A DNA stretch of 64,000 nucleotides from Siderastrea radians (taxonomy: Eukaryota > Cnidaria > Anthozoa > Scleractinia > Rhizangiidae). The DNA lies in contig OZ024895.1 of the NCBI GenBank assembly GCA_964017195.1, positions 33,657,834-33,721,833 on the forward strand, written 5' to 3'. Of the stretch, positions 43,901-52,650 are shown in pieces. Position numbers and translations under genes: made by a program. The notes beneath the pieces were generated by a model that was not told the DNA's origin, did not search any database, and saw nothing but the letters and a program-made list of their open reading frames with translations. Every line of letters starts with the position of its first letter. The first letter of the stretch is position 1.

Positions 43901-46255
43901 GGTCCTTTCTGGCGTGAACACGGCTTGCAGTGGTAGGTACCATTCAGGTTTACCATGCTCGATTTGTTCAGGTGGAACCTTTTTCACAAAGTCCTGATCC
44001 AATAACTTTTGAACTTCTTCGTCAACAACTTTAAAGCAACCCTTTTTCTGGAACGACTTTTCAGCAGAAAACATCCTTTTCAGAGCGATGTCGTAGTTAC
44101 TCTGTTTGGGGGGTCCTGCTTCCTTCCAGGGCATCCTCACTTGTATTCTCCCGTCAACTAAGGTAGTTGAAGCTGCGAGGGACTTTACGAACTTACTTTC
44201 ACGTAACACGTTTTCACTGCATGTACAGAGTTTGGTTGGTTTGACGCCAAGGAGGTCTTGGTGAAGGAGTTTCTTGATATCCTCTACGATACTTACTGTC
44301 CCAACTTCTATTGACTGAATTTGAGATGTGGTAGAGCTGTTTGACTCAAACTGTCCCAGAACGTACCATCCAAAACAGTTTCTTTTCGCGATAGGTTCTC
44401 CTGGTTCTCCGGACACTGTGTGGATATCAACGAAAGCTTCTACGAAGTCTGTGCCGATAAGGATATCTATGGCACCACCCGAAAGATGCAGCTTATCAGA
44501 AACGTTCTTCAAATGGGTGTATTGTCCCACTAATTCTTTAGAAATTGTTTTGGCATTACTGCAAGGTCTTGTAACAGTGTACACTTGAAGGGTCTTCGTA
44601 ATATCTTCGTCAGTAGGTGAGGCAAGCGTGATATCGATTATCTGTGAAGGTTCGTTTTTCTTCTTCCCCCCAGCCAAATTCATAGTGAGATGCGTCGATG
44701 ATCCATTTAAGCCAAGTCGTCTAGCTGCGTTTTTGGAGAGTAGGCTGGTGTTAGATCCGGAGTCTAACATTGCAAGAACTTCGACAAAGTTTCCATTTCT
44801 GTTCATGAGTTTAACTTTTTGAACAGGGCACAAACCAGTGACAGGCTTTAACTTTGCTTTCTGGTACACAGCATTTCCTTGAATGTTGCCATTCGACGTA
44901 GTTGAGGGGCCTTGGAATTGACTTTGGAATGGTGTTACTTTTGGATTCAAATTTGTGTTTGTTTCGCCCGTCCTATCATTATGTAGAGAACGGTGGTGGT
45001 TTTTTTTGCATTTGTCACAGGTTGAGCCATCTGGTTTCTTGCAATCGTTTGTGTGATGCGCTCTTAGACACTTGCGACATCGCCAATGTTGCTTAACAAT
45101 CTCCCACCTTTGATTGATTGTTAAAAGCTGGAACGTAGGACAGGCAGCCAGATGATGTTTGGTTTTACAGCCAAGTGGACATGCTTCATCATCAGTTTCT
45201 TCGCCATTGGCGGCATTATTTTCTGTCTTCTTAGGACCCTTGTCTCGGCGACTTTCATTCCTTTCCTCAGAGACGAAGCTCCTTTTGCCTCGGGAGCGAA
45301 TGCTTGCTTCCTGATGTAACCAGGCGATGAGGTTGCTAACGGTTTCTTGTTTCCCTTCTCTTTTCATCTCTCTCCCAAAATGAGAATTGTCGTTTGGATC
45401 GAGTTTGGACAAAAGTTGGGACATAAGGAATGGTGCTTCTGAAGACTCTAGCACAGGGCACCCATTATCCTCCATATCGTTTACGTAGCAAGACACTGTT
45501 GTGGCGAAGTGTGTAAAGGACTTGGAATCTCGTCTGACTGGTTTAAGATTGTTTATTTCAGACAGCAATTCATCCATTAATTTTCGTCTGTCTGCGAACT
45601 CGGTATCCAAGATGTTCCAAGCGCTGTCAATGGTTTTACAGGTTTTAACCTGGTCAGTCCACCACGAACCCTTTGGCAATGCGTTTCGGAAACGTTGCAA
45701 TTGTTCATCTTTATCCTGACCGTATTTCGTCATCCAATCATTGAATTCCTTTTTCCACGTGGCATAAGATCTGCGACCTCCATCCCACGTTGGCACTGAT
45801 AATCGTTGTAGACCACTTAAGTTTGGTTTTGATCCTAAGGTGTCCGCCATTTTTGCTACTGCTGATGTCATTGATGACATTGATGATGTCAGAGCCTCCA
45901 GGGTTTCAGAGTCCTTACGAGACGCTTCAGAAGAATTTTGTTCCTTTTGATAAGCAGCAAATTTCAAAGCAATTTGAAGAAAATCCGCCTTGGCCTTGTC
46001 TTCAAGTTTTCTGGTCGTTAAAAAGAGTCCCTCGTCTGTGGCAGCGCCTTCATCAACCAGTTTGTCTAAAATCGTTTCTTGCTGCTTTTTGATTTGCCTA
46101 TATCTCGTCTCTACTTGAGTGAATGCTGCTTCAAGTGTTTTGAGTTCTGGTTTTACTGAGAAAATTGTTTCAAATTCCTCCATTAGCTCGTAGAGGATGT
46201 TTACAGCGTTTTCCATTTTTCCTGCGAGGGTTTTGACGTCTACTTTAGGCGGCAT
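40922..46255 (-). CDS. BEL/Pao Gag-Pol polyprotein, 1,777 aa, uninterrupted
   Basis: Encodes the whole retrotransposon machinery in one frame. Order: coiled-coil N terminus; Gag-like DUF1759 region (~150-320); CCHC-type cysteine knuckles (~358-425); aspartic protease with LDSGSNTSLL (~497-505); reverse transcriptase with FTGDVRKMF (Asp ~835) and YVDD (~911-914); A17/RNase H part with FCDGG (~1074), PRLEL (~1118), WVDTS (~1151) and NPADILTRG (~1197); a spacer with a KHEA repeat (~1259-1285); integrase with H2C2 zinc site (~1407-1445), then Asp ~1478, Asp ~1541 and Glu ~1594; DUF5641-type C terminus. All catalytic residues are present and the length is normal, so the copy could be active. There is no sign of a separate env frame. 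Confidence 0.95.
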   Translation of the reverse strand: MPPKVDVKTLAGKMENAVNILYELMEEFETIFSVKPELKTLEAAFTQVETRYRQIKKQQETILDKLVDEGAATDEGLFLTTRKLEDKAKADFLQIALKFAAYQKEQNSSEASRKDSETLEALTSSMSSMTSAVAKMADTLGSKPNLSGLQRLSVPTWDGGRRSYATWKKEFNDWMTKYGQDKDEQLQRFRNALPKGSWWTDQVKTCKTIDSAWNILDTEFADRRKLMDELLSEINNLKPVRRDSKSFTHFATTVSCYVNDMEDNGCPVLESSEAPFLMSQLLSKLDPNDNSHFGREMKREGKQETVSNLIAWLHQEASIRSRGKRSFVSEERNESRRDKGPKKTENNAANGEETDDEACPLGCKTKHHLAACPTFQLLTINQRWEIVKQHWRCRKCLRAHHTNDCKKPDGSTCDKCKKNHHRSLHNDRTGETNTNLNPKVTPFQSQFQGPSTTSNGNIQGNAVYQKAKLKPVTGLCPVQKVKLMNRNGNFVEVLAMLDSGSNTSLLSKNAARRLGLNGSSTHLTMNLAGGKKKNEPSQIIDITLASPTDEDITKTLQVYTVTRPCSNAKTISKELVGQYTHLKNVSDKLHLSGGAIDILIGTDFVEAFVDIHTVSGEPGEPIAKRNCFGWYVLGQFESNSSTTSQIQSIEVGTVSIVEDIKKLLHQDLLGVKPTKLCTCSENVLRESKFVKSLAASTTLVDGRIQVRMPWKEAGPPKQSNYDIALKRMFSAEKSFQKKGCFKVVDEEVQKLLDQDFVKKVPPEQIEHGKPEWYLPLQAVFTPERTTKVRLVFDSSSKGHDGLSLNDYLEKGPNFINSLFDVLAAWRWNEVAFTGDVRKMFNQVLVHPDDQVYHRFLWRSKTNDSPTVYQWLRLNFGDKPAPDIATNAINTLAKLSQAEFPEAAKELQDHAYVDDIGGSRATTAKAEQIINDIDAILEKGHFQIKTWHSNQTEIDQSNDERSTDLLGLRWDKQTDKFTLKKNDLGLTDVLTKRRCLGLVGKLWDPIGLVLSVAIKFRIDLQELWSSGYSWDEILPASIQRKWMENVQTMNHLLAFEFDRKLKPSHVVGVSQVQGFCDGGEKAYGAVIFLRWELKNGSYKCVPVLIKSFVAPLKKKTIPRLELMGCLTLSRMYDACRTSLQFANIQDCKRIFWVDTSTVLSWIRTPPRQFKPFVSARVAEIQETVGVDDFRYIRSKSNPADILTRGTEPSRLTDWLEGPSFLHLPETEWPKFQIEDQSIRGEETEVVMETKTSEKTNMPVKHEATIAEVNAIKHEAATAEINVKQERVKSEDNPILHQLLKTCSTFPKIRRTLAYVRRFVQNASKKNAKTGPITVQELKESENQLFKWSQLHLDPSVIDKKLIPNLDENGLLRAHGRLEDASSLPQEMRNPVILPRDHLLVKLLLRHLHDKRGHCGYKSLIHEARRKYWIIGVRSMSKALTSKCITCRKLRKKPLDQLMGQIPSLRVAAGFPPFSNTAIDMFGPLHIKLNRKTLKEAQVVIFTCMTTRAVHLELVNDKTSDAYLMAFRRFASLRGHPSVCWSDRGTNFVGAQGYSKEIMQSWNIPKIQSVLSEDFCCDFKWQWNIPHASHQNGVLETLIKSVRQSLNATCKNQAFTEEQWRTFLSETNYIINGRPLYPSSNDIWESPPITPNDILIGHHLPLPQPEPEQRINPRHLLRSTQDRVNEFWKCWMQYFAPNLLPRNKWFRTRENVHVDDLVLELDQNHKRSQWKLARIIVTYPGKDGLVRKARIKTQDGEYDRPIHKLCLLATKEELNAEFS

Positions 46256-46564
46256 TTTGAACGGAATTCACTTTACGTAAATATGCTTTAACCCCAGCCT
46301 CGATTTCATGCGATGTTACTACCAGCGGGCTTCGAAGTCTTTGATTTTGGCAATCCAGCAACAAAGATAAAAATGAAAACGTCAAACAAATCAAATGTCC
46401 TTACTTTTCCTTCGCAAATACAATTCGGCGTAATCTTGATGAAGATTCAGCGTAAGTTGAGGGCGCGATGATTCAGCGTAATCTGTGGCAGCTCAACTTG
46501 TGATGCGAAGTTCGGCGGCTGTCAATAACTCGATTCGGCGTAATCGTCGAGGACAAATTTTGAC
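46256..46564 (-). other. BEL/Pao 5' leader with repeated GGCGTAATC motif
   Basis: The untranslated leader between the 5' LTR and the ATG. A motif of the form ATTCGGCGTAATC or ATTCAGCGTAATC recurs about four times between 46,420 and 46,560. It could be a packaging or dimerisation element, or simply an internal tandem repeat. Confidence 0.6.
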
Positions 46565-46982
46565 TGATTCGCGCCTATGCGTGAAGGCGTTACTTCTGTA
46601 GAAGATTAGCCAGGGATTTGAAGGTTTTGAAGATTTTATTTTGCACTAGACTTTACGGCTTTGTTCCTTCATCGATCAGTTCGGGAAGCGTCCGTTGTTA
46701 AATCGTAGTCAACTGAAATCAGTTAGAAAACAAGTTACTATTTACATCATTCGCTATTGAAGATGGCAAACAGTTCTCAACTTACAATTTGTTTTCCATA
46801 AATCCTTGAAATCCCACATCGGTGACTGAACAACGAAATGTGTCCGTTAAAGAAGTGAAACTTGTTCTTTTAAATTCTTGTCACCTAATGTCACATGACC
46901 TTATTTTTCCCGCCTCGCTAAGTCGAGGCGATAACTGACAATATGGAAATTTTAGGACGTTGTTTGCACGAAATGCAAATCA
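46565..46982 (-). repeat. BEL/Pao 5' LTR
   Basis: Second 418-bp LTR. As the element is on the minus strand, this is the upstream (promoter) LTR. It has the same ends and hairpin as its partner, with one substitution at 46,810. Confidence 0.95.
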
Positions 46983-47030
46983 CACATCACCGCAGGTTAT
47001 AATTTTGAAAATTCGATAAAAAATGCAGGT
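46983..47030 (-). repeat. Right inverted repeat, outer end
   Basis: Continues the inverted repeat after the BEL insertion: CACATCACCGCAGGTTATAA, then AATTTTGAAAATTCGATAAAAAATG. Joining it to 40,374 and dropping one CACAT gives the same sequence as the left copy near 32,340-32,365 except for a base or two. Similarity to the left copy ends at about 47,024-47,030. Confidence 0.75.
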
Positions 47031-47421
47031 TCAAATTACCTTCAAATCTGGCAGCGCTAAATAACTGTTGAAAGATGATATATTAATACTATGGGTAAGC
47101 TTTTCCTGCTACGGATACTATTTTGGCTTGCCAGCATGCAATAATCGTAGGATTTCAGGGTCGATTTTGGGTGCCTCTGGTGGGCAAATACAAAAAACCG
47201 TCTCGACGAAAAAATAAAAATCCAAACAACCTCTAAGTTGCGGTTTCGGAACACGTTAGCAAAACCCTTTATTGTGACAAAGTTTGAGAAAATCGAATTT
47301 TTCTATCTTGCATAGGTATAGGTGATCGTTACAGCAAGCCGCTCTTAATTACTCACTTTTTATCCCAAAACCATTTTTATCATAATCATTATGACCTGGA
47401 CAGATCTACGCATAATTATAC

Positions 47422-48042
47422 GAGGTCATTCACATGTACCGGCCGCTCAGTAGGGGAGGCTATACGAGTGCCCAGAAATTTATAAATCTGGTTACGCGCT
47501 ACAACAAACTTCCTGCGACAAATCTACTGAACTTTTTTGCCCACAGTGTTGGTTGGCTTTCAAAATTTTACTCAAGTAATTTCCAGAACAATTCTCTGAT
47601 AAGACTTAGGATGCATCAGCAATGTTTTTCTCCTAAAGCGACGTAATATATCGACGTGAAATTTTCCTTTAGGATTTGTCCCACTGGTGGGTAGAATCTT
47701 TCAAAAGAATACCGTGGTGGCCATAGTTTAAGTTTTAAAATTTTGATGACATTGCATGAAACCCAACAATAGAGCTGCTGACAGGTGCAGGGTAATAGAA
47801 ATTAACTCTTGGTGAAGGTGCAGTATTTTTCGGCAAAACAAAAGAGACTGAAAAAATTACGATTACCTCCTCAAAACTATGATCTTTGGATGTCCTTTTT
47901 GCAAAGAAAGGATTACAAAGTAACTCTGTCAGTTCAAATGATGATCGAAAGTCATTCTTTGCTCATTTTGATCGTGCCGTTCAGTGATTACTTTTACATC
48001 AAGCAGAGACGAAGATCTCTTTTGTAGAACTCATGATTAAGA
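47422..48042. repeat. Tandem-duplication module A, copy 1
   Basis: About 620 bp highly similar to 56,261-56,880 in the same orientation, from GAGGTCATTC...GTACCGGCCGCTCAGTAGGGGA to AACTCATGATTAA. Both hold a plus-strand frame of 70-86 codons ending HQQCFSPKAT, with partly conserved residues (SAQKFI.LVTRYN, FFAHS.GWLSKFYS). Not recognised as a known protein. It is the upstream end of a duplicated unit that also carries the GPCR. Confidence 0.7.
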
Positions 48043-48330
48043 GCGCTTGTCTGTAGAAATCAAACATAACGCGGCAAGGGTGGAAAATTCGATTTCTTTC
48101 ATATTTTAATGTTAGATAGGTTAGGGTATAACTAAAATCACTGGATACTTTTTTTGGCAAAATATCCTTTTATTTCAAAGAAAAATGCAAATAACGAACT
48201 TCCGTTAAAATCGCCATTTGAAGCAGTAAATTATGACATCAATTTGAGGCGTTCGCGTGCAAAAACAAATCCCTCTCTCGTCTTTTAAACACTCAATTTT
48301 ACTTTTGCAATCTCTCAAGAGCTTCAAAAC

Positions 48331-51300
48331 TGATTTTGGTAGAAACTGCGTTGTTCTTTGTGTTTGAAATAATTTAATTTTGAAAGTATACATTTCTCAT
48401 CAGGAAAAGTACTTCGTGAATTAAATTATTTTTCACCATGTGCTAAACCTTCAAATCGATTCAGCTTCTGGCTGTTGAATTAAGAAAAGATGTTCTCAGG
48501 ATTACTGCAAAAATTTCTTTGGGCAAATGATTGAGAGCGACGCGAGAGCTTTTCAAAGTTCGTTAAAATGCAGGTTGTTTGACCCTTCTTGGCAACACTC
48601 CATTCGCGAGTCACGCACATAGTTTAATGTGTTTCGACCCATATGGGATCGAAAACGTCAAACAGAGAAACAGTTCGAAATGCTCTAACCTCAATTGCTG
48701 TAGAGGACAGGTCCAGAGGCCATTTCCGAGTGATTCTCTTGCCGTTCGACGTATTTTGGTCCTGTTGATGACATCCAATGAACACCGCCAACTGGGTCAG
48801 TGTATTGTAAACGGTCGAACAGCTCAACAACAACCTTTCTTCCAAAACGTTCGACATCTTTCTACACTGTGACATCTTACTCAACGGTTCAGTTGATTTA
48901 ATACGAGTGTTGCTCAGTGTTCAGTGCACAAAAGCATTATCAGATTTGACTGCTAAATTGGGACCAAACGTGAATGGCGCCGCGTGCGTATTTGGTTTGT
49001 CACGCAATGCGTATCAAAGGCATTTTAGGGGGTAGGGGAAGGGCAAAACTTTTGAGGCGAAGTAAAATAACATACAGTGTTAATTGCAGGGATTACTCGT
49101 GGTTTTAATGGCGTTGTGTGTCTTTCTTACTTATTACCAGTGTTGTTACAACCATTAAAAATTGTATTTGCCACCCTAGCCTAGTAATCTGAAATGCAAT
49201 TCCAACCGTTGTACAAGCTTACAGACATGGTTACAGGTGAGTGGTGCAACAGAAGTGGCGCCATTATTAACTAGACCCAACTTTAATACGGGGAAAACCT
49301 ATAACTACAAGGGGCTCCCTTTTGTTAATTGACGAGCGGGTATTCTACCTATGATCATTGGTGTCAGTCTGCTGGTTCTCAGCTGGCACAGGACCGGTTC
49401 AAGGCACAGTTATATCACGAGTGAAAGTCAGCTCGCTGTTAAAGGGTTGGATGGAGTTTTGGACAGGAAGGGTTCTCTCTTCATAACAAATGGGTACAAT
49501 CGAAGTGTTTAACTGTGCTCTCTTGTCAGCTGTTTGATTTAGTCTACATTAGTGTGTCCTGACTAATGAGTGGGGCTTCTAACAGCACGCCAGTGCTGTT
49601 TGAAGACTGTGAAATATGGCACGTAACCATGGTAACAAAAAATGAGGTTCTGTTCCTGAATTTCTGTTTACGAATCTTACTGAGACAGGTTCCCAGTGAC
49701 CGAGATCTCTCACAGCAGCCAGCATACTTATCATAATGGATATGAGGATATCATAACAGAAATACGTCAAGCATCTTGCCCTTAAACGTCTGTTACCTCT
49801 TTCACGTTCTACATACACCTTAATGAGGACGAAGAGAAGAGTGAGGCTTCCCTCGATAACCTGGGTAATATTCGGATGGTCCACAAGCGAATATAAAACT
49901 CACCTGATCCAACTTTTACAAGCGAACCAGTCCCGCGTAAGATAATTTCAGATCCCTTTTTCCCCAGTCCTCTTTCACTTTTTGGCCACTCTCCTTTTCC
50001 TTACCGTGACCCGGCCCCTTGTGCTGCAGCATCTGCTAGACACTGTTCCAAGTTTTGCACGATGGCTGGGACATATCGTCATTGTATTCAAGCGTTCGTT
50101 GTAAAAACTGACTTGTAACTTGTGGTATCCAGTAGTGTAGCACCTCTTTTGGTGGTATCAGGGCCGCACCAAGGTTGAAATAAATGCTGCGAGCAAATTG
50201 GCCTAGTCAAAGCCTCCCCCCCCCCCTTCAAAATACACACTCGTGCACATTATGACATAGATACTAACTCTGTTCACAATGCCACAGTTTGTGTCGATTT
50301 CGTCAAAAACGACACCTTTTTGGGGACATCCTTCGTTGACAATTTGCCAAAAAGCTGCTTGCTGTTTGCTTTTTCGCCGACAAAGTTGTTGGCAACATCC
50401 ACCAGATTTATAGCATCAGTTTTAAAAAAGTACCCTTAAAGTTACAAGGTTTGTTAAAATTGAAACATTTCGACAGCCATGCTACGAATTTCGGACCTCT
50501 TTTACCTAGCTCTTTTATCACTCGATTGGTGAGAGAAAAATAGTTTTGTTCCTTAGACTTGTTTTAAAACAACATGATGAGCTTTAAGCTTGCAGCAAAT
50601 ACACAGCAGTCGCTTAGCTATTAAAGGCATTAAGGTACTTCACAGTAAAGCTATACTGCCAGGGTCAAGGTGATATGAGTGAAGAAAGACATTGGTAAGG
50701 AACCTGGGCGACTGAAATGTGCGGTGGGCTGGTAGATTTTTGAAGCCCACTTGCCCGGTGGCTAGTGACTCAACAGATGTCAAACCCTGTTAAAGGTTGT
50801 AAAATAATAAAAGGAACTTTTAGCATCAGCATTTAAGACTATTCGTTGCACATTAATTCGTTTTAATTATATATTTTTTGGCTCATTTATTGTAATGTTT
50901 TTTAAACTTCCAAAACTTCTGGGGACTCGAGCCTCCCCCCCCCCCCCCCCACCTCCCCCTTCTACGGGCCTGGGTATTCTTGGTGCATGAAAGTAAGGGA
51001 ACAATTGTTTTCAAGCTTTTGATTCGTCTGGTGTTGTAACCAGAAACTCCGACAACAAGAAAATGGAACCAACAACAACCGTCTTCTATGTAACGAAGCA
51101 ATTTGTGAAAAAAAAAAGTCCGAGGTCCCCCCTCTAAGCCAAAACAATGAGCACAAACTACTTAGTCACATCGCAATTTCCCTGATAAAAACGATTTTAA
51201 TGTTCTGGACTCGACGTTTTGAAGAGGTTTTTAACTTAAGCTAGTACACGTACCCTTTTTAGCTAATTTTCGTGTTCGAACATTGTTATTTGCATGCCTA

Positions 51301-52167
51301 CAACTCACGCCGAGGGGTGACTACTTTTTCTGCATTCTGGCACGGGAGGTTGAGGTGCCTAAATGTAGCACTAATTTTGTTTCGTATTTTTGGTCCATTA
51401 TTAGTTCCTCCCATTTCTCGAACCCTGAGCCGTTTAAAGAATCAGAGCAGATTTTGCCCTTCCCCTACCCTCTAGTAAAATGTCCATTCCCGATGATTTG
51501 CACTGCGTGACGCGGCTCTAGATAGAACTGTGGCCACGTTAGCGGCGACATCTGGTGATAAAAACCTTTTTGTGTATTGCCAACTAAGCAACACTGACCA
51601 GCAACTGAACGGTTGAGTAAGATGTCACAGTGTAGAAAGATGACGAACATTTTGGAAGAAAGGTTGTTGTTGAGCTGTTCGACCGTTTACAATACACTGA
51701 CCCAGTTGGCGGTGTTCATTGGATGTCATCAACAGGACCAAAATACGTCGAACGGCAAGAGAATCACTCGGAAATGGCCTCTGGACCTGTCCTCTACAGC
51801 AAATGAGGTTAGAGCATTTCGAACTGTTTTTCTGTTTGACGTTTTCGATCTCATGTGGGTCGAAACACTTTAAAATATGTGCGTGACTCGCGAATGGAAT
51901 GTTGCCAAGAAGGGTCAAACAACCTGCATTTTAACGAACTTTTAAAAGCTCTCGCGTCGCTCTCAATCATTTGCCCAAAGAAATTTTTGCAGCAATCCTG
52001 AGAACATCTTTTCTTAATTCAACAGCCAGAAGCTGAATCAATTTGAAGGTTTAGCACATGGTGAAAAATAATTTAATTCACGAAGTACTTTTCCTGATGA
52101 GAAATGTATACTTTCAAAATTAAATTATTTCAAACACAAAGAACAACGCAGTTTCTACCAAAATCAC
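48331..52167. mobile_element. 3.8-kb element with ~590-bp inverted termini
   Basis: 48,331-48,925 and 51,590-52,167 are inverse copies, about 97% identical by eye, starting TGATTTTGGTAGAAACTGCG at each outer end. Similarity stops exactly there on both sides. The piece is absent from the matching place in the second duplicated unit (between 56,880 and 57,106). The interior (48,926-51,590) has no open frame with a recognisable domain; a 101-codon minus-strand frame at 49,579-49,884 shows none. It is a likely non-autonomous terminal-inverted-repeat element or fold-back transposon. No target duplication found. Confidence 0.6.
48926..51589. other. Interior of the 3.8-kb element; no gene seen
   Basis: Only short frames without domains. 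C-rich runs lie near 50,217-50,228 and 50,934-50,950, the latter producing a poly-Gly artefact on the minus strand. There is no transposase-like sequence, and no similarity to the zinc-finger element at 32-47 kb was noticed. Confidence 0.45.
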
Positions 52168-52174
52168 ACTGCGC

Positions 52175-52650
52175 ACTGAGGGACATCGCATCAAAAATCC
52201 CATCAACTTATTAAGGTTTTTTAGAATTGAGCTTCCAAACGTCAGCATTTAATGTGTCATAGCCTCTAACTGCTCAAATATCTTCAGTTGACATACTGTA
52301 ACAGATTACGCGATTGCTGAGCACGTTAAGTACGTCTTTTTATCGAAAAGGTCTCCAATTTTCAAATGCAAGCTGTCCGACACCTCCTTGCTAATATGTT
52401 CGACAGTATTGTTATGCAAAAATGTTAAATACAAATATGCTTTTTTTAAGTCCGTTAAAACAAAAACAAAAATTATCAAACGTTCATATATTAATTCCGA
52501 CATCAGTACATAAAATCGTTACTGTTAGGAACTCTTTTGTGTGTATTGAACTATCAAGGATCTGCGGTGTTTTCTGCCAACGCAATACCCCCAATATAGC
52601 CAACTGAAGAAGGTTTTAAAGCAAGGACAAGAGGGCGTTTCGTTTTTATC
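52175..52650 (+). promoter_or_regulatory. Conserved upstream region of GPCR copy 1
   Basis: About 475 bp nearly identical to 57,106-57,581 before the second GPCR, from GGGACATCGCATCAAAAATC to the start codon, including the bases just before ATG (GTTTCGTTTTTATC). It must contain the 5' UTR and probably the promoter of these intronless genes. No specific factor site can be named with confidence. Confidence 0.5.

Larger units (their letters stand above)
40370..46987 (-). mobile_element. Intact, very young BEL/Pao LTR retrotransposon
   Basis: Two 418-bp LTRs (40,375-40,792 and 46,565-46,982) frame one uninterrupted gag-pol frame on the minus strand. The flanking 5 bp are identical (CACAT at 40,370-40,374 and 46,983-46,987), which is a clean target-site duplication of the size usual for this superfamily. 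The LTRs differ at one position (40,620 C against 46,810 A). On the coding strand, the purine-rich GGGGCGGAG just before the 3' LTR (40,793-40,801) is a good polypurine tract. A conventional TGG primer-binding site is not obvious after the 5' LTR. Confidence 0.95.
32316..47030. mobile_element. Putative large DNA transposon bounded by long inverted repeats
   Basis: Two copies of one repeat face each other. The left copy is 32,316-32,918. The right copy, read inverted, is 39,943-40,374 continuing at 46,983-47,030 after removal of the nested BEL element. Both have the same outer edge (CATTTTTT, then TCGAATTTTCAAAATTATAA) and inner edge (TTTCTTACCTC... to GCTGCT), and similarity stops abruptly outside. 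Between them lies an intact zinc-finger/transposase-like gene. Without the BEL insertion the element would be about 8.1 kb. I found no clear target-site duplication at the outer ends. A chance pair of inverted dispersed repeats is the alternative. Confidence 0.55.

Noticed and set aside
40922..46255. Possible infectious retrovirus with an envelope gene
   Set aside because: The single frame ends in an integrase and DUF5641-type tail; no additional frame with signal peptide and TM features lies between it and the 3' LTR.
32316..47030. Maverick/Polinton giant transposon
   Set aside because: Long inverted repeats would fit, but there is no DNA polymerase B, packaging ATPase, capsid or retroviral-like integrase outside the nested BEL, and the element is too short.
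49579..49884. 101-codon minus-strand frame inside the 3.8-kb element
   Set aside because: No domain, no transposase motif and no second copy in the window, so it is insufficient for a gene call.
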